NCBI GenBank assembly: GCA_012840135.1
Contig: DUMA01000039.1
Coordinates: forward strand, 1-61,845
From: Thermoanaerobacterales bacterium
GTDB taxonomy: Bacteria; Bacillota; Thermosediminibacteria; Thermosediminibacterales; Tepidanaerobacteraceae
Reading direction: 5' to 3'
Length of the DNA: 61,845 nucleotides
The notes under the pieces are model-generated. The model did no database searches. It saw only the letters and a list, made by a program, of their open reading frames with translations, and was not told the DNA's origin. This document shows positions 8,163-18,069 of this stretch, piece by piece. The position numbers and the translations under genes are program-made. Each line of letters opens with the position of its first letter. Position 1 is the first letter of the stretch.

Positions 8163-9086
8163 TTATTTATTCAGCATTTCCGCTATGGCGGCGATATTAC
8201 CCAGGGAATCCAGGGCCTGGTTGGGAATTATTATCTTATGGGCCGGGTTTTTGGCCATTTCCTGCAGGGCTTCCACCTGTTTCAAGGCTATGACGGTCTC
8301 GTTGGTGCCCGATTCCAGTATGGCTTTGTTTACCAGGGCAATGGCGTCAGCCTGGGCTTTGGCGATGGCTTCAATGGCTGCGGCTTTACCTTGAGCCTCC
8401 AGCAGTTGGGCCTCTTTTAGACCTTCTGCCCGCCTTATGTTTGCCTCTTTTTCGGCTTCCGCTTCCAGTATCTTGGCCTGCTTTTCACCCTCGGCCCTGG
8501 CTATGGCGCTTTGCCTGTCACCTTCAGCCTGAAGTATGGCCGCCCTCTTGTCCCGCTCGGCCTTCATCTGTTTTTCCATAGCCTGACGGATCTCTTCGGG
8601 AGGAATGATGTTCTTTATTTCCACTGATAGTATCTTTATGCCGTAAGCATCGGTTATTTGGTCCACTACCTTTAAAAGTTCCATGTTGATCTTGTCCCTG
8701 CCTGACAGCACTTCATCCAGGGTCATGTTGCCTATGATGTTTCTCATATTGGTAATGGTAGAGTAAATTATACCGGATTTGTAATTTTCGATGTTGTAAA
8801 CCGCATCTCTTGCATTCAATACCTTGAAGAAGATGACATTGTCCACCGATATCTTTACGTTATCTTTGGTTATGACGCTCTGGGGCTCTATATCGAGGAT
8901 CTGCTGCTTGGTGGATATCTTCGCCCTCACATGGTCGATGAAGGGGATGATGAGGTGCCAGCCGGGTTCCATGACTTTGTAGAACTGCCCCAGCCTTTCA
9001 ACGATAAATACATAGCCGGTATTTACTATCTTGATGGATGAAAGCAGTATGATAAGCAAAAAAACCAGAAGAATTATGATGTACAT
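8163..9086 (-). CDS. SPFH/Band 7 membrane scaffold protein (slipin/QmcA type)
   Basis: A 307-residue protein with an N-terminal membrane helix (about 1-20) and a SPFH domain (about 20-180, containing VERLGQFYKVMEPGWHLIIPF). A long Ala/Glu-rich coiled coil follows (about 185-255, repeats of ILEAEAEKEA type), then a hydrophobic tail. SPFH proteins oligomerise into rings at functional membrane microdomains. The gene begins 3 bases after the stop of the NfeD gene, and its ribosome binding site lies inside that gene's 3' end. The pair is a classic NfeD-SPFH operon. Confidence 0.9.
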   Translation of the reverse strand: MYIIILLVFLLIILLSSIKIVNTGYVFIVERLGQFYKVMEPGWHLIIPFIDHVRAKISTKQQILDIEPQSVITKDNVKISVDNVIFFKVLNARDAVYNIENYKSGIIYSTITNMRNIIGNMTLDEVLSGRDKINMELLKVVDQITDAYGIKILSVEIKNIIPPEEIRQAMEKQMKAERDKRAAILQAEGDRQSAIARAEGEKQAKILEAEAEKEANIRRAEGLKEAQLLEAQGKAAAIEAIAKAQADAIALVNKAILESGTNETVIALKQVEALQEMAKNPAHKIIIPNQALDSLGNIAAIAEMLNK

Positions 9087-9089
9087 TAC

Positions 9090-9542
9090 TTACTCCTCCT
9101 TTGCTTTTTTTACCAGGAATTTTGTACCTTCGATGCCGGTGATTTCAATGACATCGCCTTTTTTGAGGGGCTCACTGCCGGTATTTACCACGGTCCAGTA
9201 GATGCCTTCTATCATGAGCTGGTCTTCATCTTTAAGGTCCCTGTCGAGCACCATCTTTTTGCCTATATACTTTCTTTCCTGGGGGACAAAACCCGGCAGG
9301 GTCTTTTTTAAATTTTTCCGGATGTAGGGGTAAAACACCAGAAATGACACAATGCTTACCAGCAGGAATATTATAATCTGGACTGAAAATCCAAATCCCA
9401 AATAATCCGCAGCTATAGCAAACAGGCTGCCTATGGAAAACAGGATAAACAGGATATTGCTGGTGGCCACATCTACGGACACCGAAATGACAGCTATTAA
9501 TATCCACAGCCAAAGATATTCTATAAAAATCACTCCCCTCAT
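9090..9542 (-). CDS. Short NfeD-family membrane protein
   Basis: Three or so N-terminal membrane segments (residues about 5-80) are followed by a C-terminal OB-fold (NfeD domain) with GSEPLKKGDVIEITGIEG. It is the short type without the ClpP-like protease domain. It pairs with the downstream SPFH protein in membrane quality control or microdomain assembly. The start is uncertain: GAGGGGAG overlaps the codons after the ATG at 9542, so a start slightly downstream is possible. An upstream frame to 9620 has no ribosome binding site. Confidence 0.82.
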   Translation of the reverse strand: MRGVIFIEYLWLWILIAVISVSVDVATSNILFILFSIGSLFAIAADYLGFGFSVQIIIFLLVSIVSFLVFYPYIRKNLKKTLPGFVPQERKYIGKKMVLDRDLKDEDQLMIEGIYWTVVNTGSEPLKKGDVIEITGIEGTKFLVKKAKEE

Positions 9543-9777
9543 TGATTTGCCAAATAATGCTGCGGTTTCCCAAATAAAAAAGGGACGACTAATAACTAAT
9601 ACTCTAACGACCGCCCCCATGCTTTAATATATTTTACGGAGATATTTTTTATGACTATTCGTTTATATCTCTTATATCTTTCGCTATTTATACTATTTCT
9701 ACACACTTCGATAAATTCCTGCTAAAGCAGGTCTTGATATATTAATTTTTGTAAAGGCTCGGATTATCCAATTAGAG

Positions 9778-11236
9778 CTAACAATCCCGCTTTTCCATCC
9801 CCCACAGGCCGGTGGTAAATATGAAATACCCCCTCTTTTCCGCCGCATCTTCACCAACATCAAAATAGCTGAACGTCTTCCTTACAAGGTATTCAAAGTC
9901 TTCTTTGAATTTTTCAATATCACCATCAGTAAGGTTTGATAGAAGTTCTTTTACTTTATCGGGGGATACCTCTCTATTCCTGAACCAGCTTGATATGATG
10001 TCTTCAAAAAGTACTGTTATCTCCATATCCGGTATTGTTATATCGCATTTTGTTCGTCCCTTTTCAAGATGCATATTCTCCATCTTTAGATATCCGCTTA
10101 CAAGAAGAAGACTCCAGAGCACATCTTCACTGGTTATGTTCGTATATAATATTTGTCGGAAATTTGTATCCGTATTTATGGTGATGTCTTTAAGCTTGCC
10201 GCCCTCCATCAATATCTGTAATTTTTCTTTAACATCGCTGCCGGTCCTTGTAATAATATTTCTAATGATATCATTGCTGCTGGTATTGACCCAATAAGGC
10301 TGGAGCTTTTTTTGTTTTACAAAATTTAATATGGACCATGGATTATAAATTACCGTATCATCACCGAATACATATCCGTTATACCAAGCTTTTACATCAT
10401 TTATTTCCGAATACATATTATATATTATAATATTTCAATAAATCTTCTACTTCTTTTTCTGTAAACCCAAATTTATCTGCAAAAGAGTTTTGTAATATTG
10501 AACTTACTTCAATATTGTTAAAATCTGAGAATATGCTTTCTTTTGCGACTCTGTAAATGCCGGTAATAACAGCTGTTTTAAGGCTTGGGTTGCCTTTTAG
10601 ACCGCCACCAAGAAAATTGCGCATAAAATCAATGATTTCTTCGTAATATCCGCAAATATACCCCTGGTTAATTGGAGTATCATATTCATCTATCAATACG
10701 ATGACATCCTTTTTATAGTATTCCCTTAATAAACTTGTAAGCAAATACAAACTGTTTTTAAGCCGTATTTTATCGGCCTTTTCATTCTTTATTTCGGTGT
10801 ACATTTCTTTATCAAATTCATCTATATCTTTACAATCGAGTAAATATTTATGCCTTCTGAATTCTCTCCCAATAACATGCTTAATATTTTCAAAGCACTC
10901 GTCAAATGTCATATCTTTTACATCCTTAAATGATAAGTTAACAACGGGATATTGCCCTTGCTGCGATGTATAAGTATCACATTCACGCCATATTTTCAAA
11001 TCTTTAAAAAGACAGCTTAAATCCTCATCAGTTTTTTCAAAGAAATAACGGAGCATGGATATATTTAAAGTTTTCCCGAATCTTCTCGGACGTGTTATCA
11101 ATTTAACCTTTGAAATATCATCAATTACTTCTTTTATAAACAACGACTTATCTACGAAATATCCGTTACTTTCTTTTAAATTGCGAAAATCATCAATACC
11201 TATAGGTATTCCTTTCAATTTTGGGGTTTCCGGCAT
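9778..11236 (-). pseudogene. AAA-ATPase-like/PD-(D/E)XK protein (DUF1703 type), frameshifted
   Basis: Two adjacent frames make one protein. The first (11236-10418) has the AAA-ATPase-like domain (IGIDDFRNL, YFVDKSLFIKEV, TRPRRFGKTLNISML as P-loop, VLIDEYDTPI as Walker B). The second (10416-9778) has the C-terminal half with AWYNGYVFG and the PD-(D/E)XK-like tail. The break falls in an AT-dinucleotide tract near 10,416-10,436; a +1 shift joins LLKYYNI to YSEINDVKAWYNGY. Members are abundant in anaerobes, often in many copies, and their function is unknown. Lost function, slippage and a sequencing indel are all possible. Confidence 0.78.
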
Positions 11237-11447
11237 TCTAACACACCTCCATTCTTATCCGCATACCAATATTTTCAATCATATTATATACTATTATCAA
11301 TAATATGACAAAATATCTTTAACGAGGGTGTGGATAACTCAAACCTTTGATTATCTCAGTTACGGAGGTAGATACAGTCACTAAATCAGATATTTTTTGA
11401 CAATTGAGGTGGGCTTTATCCTCATTGATGGGGTATCCTCCTGACCA

Positions 11448-12449
11448 TTATCTTATCATTCCCTGCCACTCCACTGCGCCCATGACAGCGGCGGATATCG
11501 TCGGATTGTCGGCCAGCTTCAAAAGGGCCTCGGGCTTTCCTACTACCACCACCCCATAAAACTTGACACCGTTTTGCCTTAAAAAAGATGCAGTGCGGGA
11601 AAGCGCCCTGGAAGAGTGGCTGGGGATCTTGCTAAGAGTATCAAGTTTCTGGATAAACTCTTCATCGCTCAGCTCATGTTCACCGTTGACGAAACCTCCC
11701 AGGGGGATACCCACCAAACGGTCCGCAAGATAGTTTTTCTTTTCTATTTCTTTATCACTGTAGGCTGTGATCGCCCCCCACATAGGCTCTACACCGGCGG
11801 GCAAAAGAGCCTTCATTTCTTCCCGGGTTAAAAGATGCGAAAAGGATACGGCCATCTCCACGGTACTGTTTTCAGGTACATCAGCCAGCAGGTCAAATTC
11901 CCGAGGCGGCTTGTCATAAAATTCATCGTATTTTGCAGCAGGATGAAAGAACTTTAATGACGGCACCATGTTGGGCAAGAGGTATTCCCTCCCGTCTTCA
12001 GTCTTTATAGTAGAGCGGCTGGGATTCCAGAATTGTTCTCCACCCCATACCTGAAAGTCCGCAATAGTGGTCCCCACAGCTACCGGCTTTTTCCCTACCA
12101 TGCGAAACAAATAAAAATTTTTGCGCCTGCCGATAAAACCTGTATCATAGCTGTCGCCTTCAATAGCTATGGTGTTGGGCGTACTGTATCTTATAATGCT
12201 TGGGTATATATCGGAGATCCTCCATTCCTGCCGGGAAAGGAGTTCCTGTGTTACAACCACCGCCAATACCAAAAATACTGCAGCCACTATCAGGGAGATT
12301 GCCACCGTGCGAAGGGTGCTTATCCACCGAACCCGGCGCAAAAACTTACCTTCATCAAACCCCATGTTATGTTCAGGCTTAATATTTTCCTCAACCTTTT
12401 TTATTTCATTATTGTTTTTTTCATCCTTATTCTTTTCTTCCTTTTTCAT
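11448..12449 (-). CDS. Membrane anti-sigma factor (Sigma_reg_N/C type)
   Basis: A 333-residue protein with a charged cytoplasmic N-terminus (about 1-45), one membrane helix (about 46-70, TVAISLIVAAVFLVLAVVV) and a large extracytoplasmic part. It matches the family of sigma-M/YhdL-like regulators. It overlaps the upstream ECF sigma gene by 23 bases, so the two are translationally coupled. Presumably it holds the sigma factor at the membrane until an envelope signal arrives. Confidence 0.78.
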   Translation of the reverse strand: MKKEEKNKDEKNNNEIKKVEENIKPEHNMGFDEGKFLRRVRWISTLRTVAISLIVAAVFLVLAVVVTQELLSRQEWRISDIYPSIIRYSTPNTIAIEGDSYDTGFIGRRKNFYLFRMVGKKPVAVGTTIADFQVWGGEQFWNPSRSTIKTEDGREYLLPNMVPSLKFFHPAAKYDEFYDKPPREFDLLADVPENSTVEMAVSFSHLLTREEMKALLPAGVEPMWGAITAYSDKEIEKKNYLADRLVGIPLGGFVNGEHELSDEEFIQKLDTLSKIPSHSSRALSRTASFLRQNGVKFYGVVVVGKPEALLKLADNPTISAAVMGAVEWQGMIR

Positions 12450-12930
12450 GGGATGACCTCCTTAACTTCAAGTATTCTTCTTTGAAATGCTGCCTTGCAC
12501 GGTATAGTCCGACCCTTACCGTATTTGTTTTCATCTTCAAGACTTTGCCGATATCCTCATAGGAAAGTTCAAGGTTATACTTTAATATCAATAGGTCTCG
12601 TTCCAGTTTGCTGAGGGCTTCCATTACCGTCTGGATTTCCTGGAGGTTTTCCTTTTCCAGGAACATTTTTTCCGGAGCTTTATCTTCCGTATCTATATCA
12701 TAGTCGTCAAAATCCATCAGCGTGATTCCCTTTCTATTGCGCCTCAGCCAGTCGATGTATTTCCGGCGGGCCACCGTGTAAAGCCACGCTTTAAGCTTTC
12801 CCTCTTGAACCCCGTCCAGGTGGAGGTAAACGGCCGTCAAGGTCTCCTGGGCTATATCCTCAGCGTCCTCATGGCCCAATCCCAGATTGTACAGGTAGCT
12901 ATATACCATCTTATACAGCTCTTGCCACAA
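12427..12930 (-). CDS. ECF RNA polymerase sigma factor
   Basis: A 167-residue sigma-70 family protein. Region 2 is HEDAEDIAQETLTAVYLHL with LKAWLYTVARRKYIDWLRR. Region 4 is LSKLERDLLILKYNLELSYE with the helix-turn-helix MKTNTVRVGLYRARQHFKEE. The start is a TTG at 12930 behind GGAGGAGG. It is followed by its overlapping anti-sigma gene. Target genes are unknown. The 365 bases upstream of the promoter at 13297 contain no convincing gene. Confidence 0.88.
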   Translation of the reverse strand: MWQELYKMVYSYLYNLGLGHEDAEDIAQETLTAVYLHLDGVQEGKLKAWLYTVARRKYIDWLRRNRKGITLMDFDDYDIDTEDKAPEKMFLEKENLQEIQTVMEALSKLERDLLILKYNLELSYEDIGKVLKMKTNTVRVGLYRARQHFKEEYLKLRRSSHEKGRKE

Positions 12931-13296
12931 ACTTACCTCCTCCTAACAATCCCGCATCTCTTTACTTCACAGGATACTGATTAGTATAACACATGCTATT
13001 TACTAAAACAGCACAACATACATCCAAAAAACATTCATGGTTTAAGGAACGGTCGTTTATGAGGTGGAAATATCCATCCAAAACATTAAAATCTCCCCTT
13101 TTCCATAGTTTTCATATATATAGACGTATGAAGTGTGAAAAAGTGTACCAAATAATTACATATTTAACTCACTATGTCTTTCCAGGGCTAACGGGGCTAT
13201 TAACTGAGCATTTTATCATCTTCAAAAATTTTACTAAACATTGTTAAACATTGCTAAAAAAAAGTGAAAAATTCAGGCCTGACCCCCATTTTTTCA

Positions 13297-13325
13297 TTGA
13301 CAAGTTTTTGAATTTATGGTATTTT
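13297..13325 (+). promoter_or_regulatory. Promoter for the FMN glutamate-synthase-like gene
   Basis: TTGACA (13297-13302), a 17-base spacer and TATTTT (13320-13325). The start codon is about 110 bases downstream. Between 12,931 and 13,296 I see only AT-rich sequence. Confidence 0.6.
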
Positions 13326-13438
13326 AAAATACATTAATCCAGATATAAGCGTATACCTGTATTCACTATTTTCATAATTTTTGTTTAGCATTTTATAATA
13401 AAAAATTACTATATGTTTCCACGGAAAGGATGATGCAA

Positions 13439-15079
13439 ATGATTCAATGGCCAAAATCCAACGACGTTCTCGGATCTGTAAACAGGGGGAATCCGGCGGA
13501 GTCCGGCCTGTGCACGCTATGCCGGGCCGATTGTCAGGGAAAGTGCGAGACCTGGCTTTCCAGCCTCATAGGAAGAAAAATGCTGTATCCCCGCGACTTC
13601 GGAACCGTCACCGCCGGCAGCGGAAACACCATCCACATGGGAGTATCGTATAACTCTCTGAGGATTTTGGGGTACAATTACGGCGCAGACGGAATCGGCG
13701 AAAACATGTCCGACTCTCCCGATGACTGCATATTCCCCAATGTGAATGTTGAAACCGAATTCGGCGCCTTTGAAAAAACAAAGGCAAGGCTTCCCATCAT
13801 GACCGGAGCACTGGGTTCCACCTTCATAGCGGCCAAGTACTGGGATTCGCTGGCGATAGGTGCCGCTCTTTCAGGATTTCCGATAGTGATAGGCGAAAAT
13901 GTGGCGGGCATCGACAGGGATGCCGTCATTGAGAACGGTAAAATTAAGAAGGCACCGGAACTTGACAGGAGAATCGAGACATATCTGCGCTATTTCGACG
14001 GGTATGGAGCCATTTTCGTGCAGATGAATGTGGAAGACTCCAAAAATGGCGTGGCCGAATACGTCATTGAAAAATACGGCGATAAAGTCGTGATGGAATT
14101 AAAATGGGGCCAGGGTGCAAAATGTATCGGCGGTGAAATACAGGTAAAAGATATAGATTATGCCGTTTTCCTGAAAAAGAGGGGTTACGTCTTGGATCCA
14201 GATCCGGAAAAACCCGAAATTGTAGAAGGATATAAAAATGGCGCCATAAAATCCTTTGCAAGGCACAGCAGGCTTGGATATACCAATTTGTCTTCATATG
14301 AAGAAGTAAGAGAAGAGTTCATGAAGGCCGTAGAATACCTGAGGAGTATCGGCTACAAGAAAATCACGCTGAAAACCGGTTCCTACGGAATGGAAAACCT
14401 GGCTATGGCCATAAAATTTGCCACGGATGCGAACCTGGATCTGCTCACCATCGACGGTTCAGGAGGCGGCACGGGCATGAGCCCATGGAACATGATGGAA
14501 ACATGGGGCGTGCCTTCAATACTCTTGCATTCGAAAGCGCACGAGTACGCGTCAATTCTCGCAAAAAAAGGTAAGAAAGTGGTAGACATGGCCTTTGCCG
14601 GCGGTTTTGCAAGGGAAGACCACATGTTCAAGGCCCTCGCCCTGGGCTCACCGTTTGTAAAGCTGGTATGCATGGGGAGAGCCCTGATGATTCCCGCCTT
14701 CGTTGGTTCAAACATCGAGGGGGTGCTCCATCCCGAGAGAAAGGAAAAGGTCAACGGAAACTGGGATGCCCTGCCGAACACCGTTTCCCAACTCGGTCTC
14801 AAGGCGGAGGAAATTTTCTCGGGCTATCATGAGGTTAAAAAGATAGTTGGAGGAGAAGAAATAAAGAACATACCTTATGGTGCCATAGCCGTATGGACGC
14901 TGGCGGATAAGCTGGCTGCCGGACTGCAGCAGCTTATGGCAGGTGCGAGGAAATTCTCTCTTTCTGCCCTTTCCCGGCAGGAAATTGCTTCGGCAAACCG
15001 GGAGACCGAAAGGGAAACCGGCATACCATTCATAACTGAGATAAAAAATGATGTTGCCTTGAAAATCTTAAATTCCTAA
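13439..15079 (+). CDS. FMN-binding glutamate synthase-family protein
   Basis: About 546 residues, related to the FMN/synthase domain of GltB, without the amidotransferase domain. The N-terminus has a cysteine cluster CTLCRADCQGKC that could hold an iron-sulfur centre. The FMN/substrate loop DGSGGGTGMSPWNMME is intact, and AFAGGFAREDHMFKALALG follows the expected strand order. Stand-alone members occur widely in anaerobes with unproven substrates. The start at 13439 is chosen because GGAAAGGA lies 8 bases upstream; ATGs at 13430 and 13433 overlap it. It is convergent with the B12/opine operon and may act in the same amino-acid chemistry, which is inference. Confidence 0.82.
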   Translation: MIQWPKSNDVLGSVNRGNPAESGLCTLCRADCQGKCETWLSSLIGRKMLYPRDFGTVTAGSGNTIHMGVSYNSLRILGYNYGADGIGENMSDSPDDCIFPNVNVETEFGAFEKTKARLPIMTGALGSTFIAAKYWDSLAIGAALSGFPIVIGENVAGIDRDAVIENGKIKKAPELDRRIETYLRYFDGYGAIFVQMNVEDSKNGVAEYVIEKYGDKVVMELKWGQGAKCIGGEIQVKDIDYAVFLKKRGYVLDPDPEKPEIVEGYKNGAIKSFARHSRLGYTNLSSYEEVREEFMKAVEYLRSIGYKKITLKTGSYGMENLAMAIKFATDANLDLLTIDGSGGGTGMSPWNMMETWGVPSILLHSKAHEYASILAKKGKKVVDMAFAGGFAREDHMFKALALGSPFVKLVCMGRALMIPAFVGSNIEGVLHPERKEKVNGNWDALPNTVSQLGLKAEEIFSGYHEVKKIVGGEEIKNIPYGAIAVWTLADKLAAGLQQLMAGARKFSLSALSRQEIASANRETERETGIPFITEIKNDVALKILNS

Positions 15080-15134
15080 ATTCCTTAGCGAAGTAACAGA
15101 ATTCGTTAAACTCAAATACGGATACCATAAAAAG

Positions 15135-15162
15135 ATATGCCTCCCTTTGAAGGGAGGCATAT
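15135..15162. terminator. Bidirectional terminator
   Basis: ATATGCCTCCCTT pairs with AAGGGAGGCATAT; A-rich on the left and T-rich on the right. It separates the FMN enzyme from the convergent B12-binding gene. Confidence 0.85.
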
Positions 15163-15174
15163 TATTTTAATAAA

Positions 15175-16833
15175 TCATCCCACTTTTTCCAGTACCTCTG
15201 CATTAAGATTTCTCATGATTTTCTCAATGCGCTCTTTTTCGGTTACGATCCGCTTTTCTTCTGGGTCGTATGCATACAGGGCCCCCTCTACCAATCTAGT
15301 AGTGAGTTTTCCACATGCATAGGGATTGCCCCTGAGGTGCGGCGCATCCAGTATGCCTATCTTGATGGCTTTTGCGATAGTCCCGGCATCGGCCAGAGGA
15401 TCTTTTGCTGCAGGGTTCAATTCTTTTATTGCACCAAGGGTAAATAATGCTTCCTCTATCAGCTCTCTCTTCCGGTTTTGAACTTCCTTATCTTTGGTGA
15501 TATCCACTGCACCCAGGAAATGGTTTCTGATAACGCCACGCACTATTCTGCAGCTTTCGATGATATCATCCGCAGTGGCGGCATGATGGGCTTCGCAGTA
15601 ACCCACCACATGGTAGATGTGGGGCTTTATGGCCATGGCAAGATATGCCGATGATGCCAGCTGGCCTTTTGCCTGGGAAAGATCCCCCGGGAAGCTGGCA
15701 AGGCCCGCCCTGGCCTGTCGGTAGACAGTGAAACTGTCATCCTGCAGCGATTCGATGAGCTCTATTTTTGCCAGCATCTTGGCCAGGTCCATTTTTGGCG
15801 ATATGGACGGTGGCACATTGAACATGTACTGGGCTATATAGTCTTTTACTCCCATCTTTTTGGCGTTGTAAGCTGCAAGATATGCCGTCACAACTCCTAT
15901 GGTATCATGAGCATCCCTCAGGCTCCAGTGGTGGGACTCGTTGACCTCCACCGGGATGCCCCGCTCTCCGTGCCATTTCATTACCTGCTGGTTTTCCTCG
16001 ATGGATTCCTTCACCGGTCTGGGACCCCGCCTATCCAGCACATTATACCAGCAAAGGGGCACCGCACACCAGGCATTTTTTATGGTATCCTGGAGAAGCT
16101 CCGCAAAGGGAATCAGGTCATTGGTGCCGCTGTAGCATCGCAGCAGGGGAAAGTTGCCCCTTTGAGCCGCATCGTAAAGGGCCAGAAAATCTTCCCTTGA
16201 CCTGACCGGAACTCCCCCGGCGCCGTCCAGGCGGCGATCCATTTTATCCTGCTCGAAGAAATGTTCCTGGGCATTCTGGTCTGGAGCTATAGAAATTACA
16301 TCCAGCACCTTTGATTCGGCTATCTTCTCTACGGAAGCCACAGTTTCTTCCAGTGTCGGAAGACCCAGATGATGCCTTAAAATTGGATATGGATATTTGG
16401 ATTTTATGCGGGATACGAGGTCCCTTGCATAATACTCTGCTTCCGAAAGCCTTCTTCCCTTCAGAAAGCCTATCACGTCATCCACATCTTCCAGACCGTT
16501 GAAAACTTTATAAAACAACCCGCTTTCTTCGGCCACCTCTGCGGTGGGCTCAGTGCCTCCGAAGATCCACTTTATGCCATTCAAGCCCTCATTTTTAATC
16601 TTTTGCCCGAGTTCTTTCAGCACCTCCCTCAGCGGTCCAGGGGTCAGCCTGTAACTGACGCCGACATACTCGGGCCTTTCGGATTTCACCACTGAAATGA
16701 GCTCATCTATTGGAACGGCCGCTCCTAAAAAAATTGTTTCGTAGCCTTCCTTTTCCGCCAGCGTGAGGAAATTCATTATACCCGCCACATGTACACAGTT
16801 TCCGATGGAAGCGGCTAATATCTTTTTCCTCAT
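15175..16833 (-). CDS. B12-binding mutase-like protein
   Basis: A 552-residue protein. Residues 1 to about 130 form a cobalamin-binding Rossmann-like domain. The usual D-x-H-x-x-G box reads CVHVAG, so His and Gly remain while the Asp position is Cys. The rest resembles the TIM-barrel large subunit of adenosylcobalamin carbon-skeleton mutases such as methylaspartate mutase E (VNESHHWSLRDAHDTIG, VKDYIAQYMFNVPPSISPK). Both parts sit in one chain. Its ATG overlaps the stop of the upstream dehydrogenase gene by 4 bases. I cannot name the substrate. Methionine-synthase-like annotations would be misleading, since no homocysteine or pterin domain is present. Confidence 0.7.
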   Translation of the reverse strand: MRKKILAASIGNCVHVAGIMNFLTLAEKEGYETIFLGAAVPIDELISVVKSERPEYVGVSYRLTPGPLREVLKELGQKIKNEGLNGIKWIFGGTEPTAEVAEESGLFYKVFNGLEDVDDVIGFLKGRRLSEAEYYARDLVSRIKSKYPYPILRHHLGLPTLEETVASVEKIAESKVLDVISIAPDQNAQEHFFEQDKMDRRLDGAGGVPVRSREDFLALYDAAQRGNFPLLRCYSGTNDLIPFAELLQDTIKNAWCAVPLCWYNVLDRRGPRPVKESIEENQQVMKWHGERGIPVEVNESHHWSLRDAHDTIGVVTAYLAAYNAKKMGVKDYIAQYMFNVPPSISPKMDLAKMLAKIELIESLQDDSFTVYRQARAGLASFPGDLSQAKGQLASSAYLAMAIKPHIYHVVGYCEAHHAATADDIIESCRIVRGVIRNHFLGAVDITKDKEVQNRKRELIEEALFTLGAIKELNPAAKDPLADAGTIAKAIKIGILDAPHLRGNPYACGKLTTRLVEGALYAYDPEEKRIVTEKERIEKIMRNLNAEVLEKVG

Positions 16834-17963
16834 GCTACCACCTCCTGTTCGTGAACTGTAGTCTTTTTAACTTCTCCGGTCTGGGCCAGCTGATGTATTT
16901 CCACTACGCTCAATCCTTTAAGACCCAGTTTATCCACCGTCCTGCCCTCCTTGCGGAAATTCCTGCCTGTAATCATATTTGCAAGGCGGATTATGGTATC
17001 GATGGCCGGTGTCTCTATACCAAGATGTTCGGCCATGGATGCTATGGGTACCAGGCTGCAGGGCACATCTTCATAGATGTACCGCGTGTCAAGACCTTTT
17101 GGAGCGGTAAGCCCCTTGTAAGCCGGATTATTCTGGATGGCCTCATATATGGTATCGCCTTTTGCGCCATAGGATTCCTCCAGCCATTCCAAAGCCGAAA
17201 CGGCCTTGACTCCCAGGGCCCGGGCCACCTTTATCCTCTCGGCGTCGAGTCTTTCCAGCATCCTGCCGATGGAAGGAGTGATTCCCTCCAGATAGTACTC
17301 AAAAGCCTGACCCCTCTCGATGTGTCCGCTATTTAGCAGCGTGGGCGCGGGATGAAATATTGCCCCGAAATTGTTTAGGCTGGTCTCCATCACATCTTTT
17401 GCCGGTGAGAATTGAGGATAAGCCCCTGCCAGAAGCCGGACGACCCTCCGCGTTGATGAGGCAGGTATCGCTGCCAGAGCCACCTCATTTTTTACACTGA
17501 ATATCCGGGCACTGTCCGGTCCCGTCGCCCTGCAGGCATATATGAAAGTCTGAGCCTCAGCCACCACTATATCCTTATCACAGCCGGATTTCCTGATGGT
17601 CTCGTAGACCTCCAGGGCTCCACCGGTGCGGCCGGGATTCAGCACTATGATCTGGCCATCTTTTAAATAAGGAGCCATAGCCTTTGCCAGATAGTAATGT
17701 CCCGTCGCCGGCACCGTCACCATTATTATATCTGTATTTAAGATAGCTTCTCCAATGTCGCTGGTAACAAGGTTCAGGATGCCTCTGCCTTCCACAGAAC
17801 CGCTCAGGGTGATCACAGGATTGCTTATCAGGGACTCCAGCTTTTCCCGGGATCTATTATACAAATTGACGCAAAAACCTTTGAGAGCCAGATACCCTGC
17901 CATGGCCAGCCCGCCGTTGCCGGCCCCAACAACTGCATAAGACACCTTTTCCAAATCCAACAT
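16830..17963 (-). CDS. NAD(P)-dependent octopine/nopaline dehydrogenase-family protein
   Basis: About 377 residues. The N-terminal Rossmann domain has VVGAGNGGLAMAGYLALKG as the dinucleotide loop. The C-terminal helical domain carries NNFGAIFHPAPTLLNSGHIE, typical of opine dehydrogenases, where the His is catalytic. Family enzymes reductively condense an amino acid with a 2-oxo acid, or oxidise opines. I prefer the ATG at 17963, which lies 9 bases after AAGGAGG; a GTG at 17972 abuts the ribosome binding site. It is first in a two-gene operon behind a c-di-AMP riboswitch. Confidence 0.85.
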   Translation of the reverse strand: MLDLEKVSYAVVGAGNGGLAMAGYLALKGFCVNLYNRSREKLESLISNPVITLSGSVEGRGILNLVTSDIGEAILNTDIIMVTVPATGHYYLAKAMAPYLKDGQIIVLNPGRTGGALEVYETIRKSGCDKDIVVAEAQTFIYACRATGPDSARIFSVKNEVALAAIPASSTRRVVRLLAGAYPQFSPAKDVMETSLNNFGAIFHPAPTLLNSGHIERGQAFEYYLEGITPSIGRMLERLDAERIKVARALGVKAVSALEWLEESYGAKGDTIYEAIQNNPAYKGLTAPKGLDTRYIYEDVPCSLVPIASMAEHLGIETPAIDTIIRLANMITGRNFRKEGRTVDKLGLKGLSVVEIHQLAQTGEVKKTTVHEQEVVA

Positions 17964-18008
17964 GATAATCACCCTCCTTTTTCTGGAAATTATTTTTTGG
18001 CAAAATTA

Positions 18009-18032
18009 AAAGCTATGGAGATCCATAGCTTT
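18009..18032 (-). terminator. Terminator-like hairpin below the riboswitch
   Basis: AAAGCTATGGA pairs perfectly with TCCATAGCTTT. Read on the - strand it is followed by TTAATTTTG. It lies between the aptamer and the start codon, as expected for transcriptional control by c-di-AMP (an OFF switch in known cases). Confidence 0.7.
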
Positions 18033-18069
18033 GAGGCAATGCCGCACAGCCAGCACTCAATGCCATCAA

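Noticed and set aside
12993..13247. 84-codon + strand frame in the gap before the FMN enzyme
   Set aside because: No ribosome binding site, biased AT-rich composition and no motif; probably chance.
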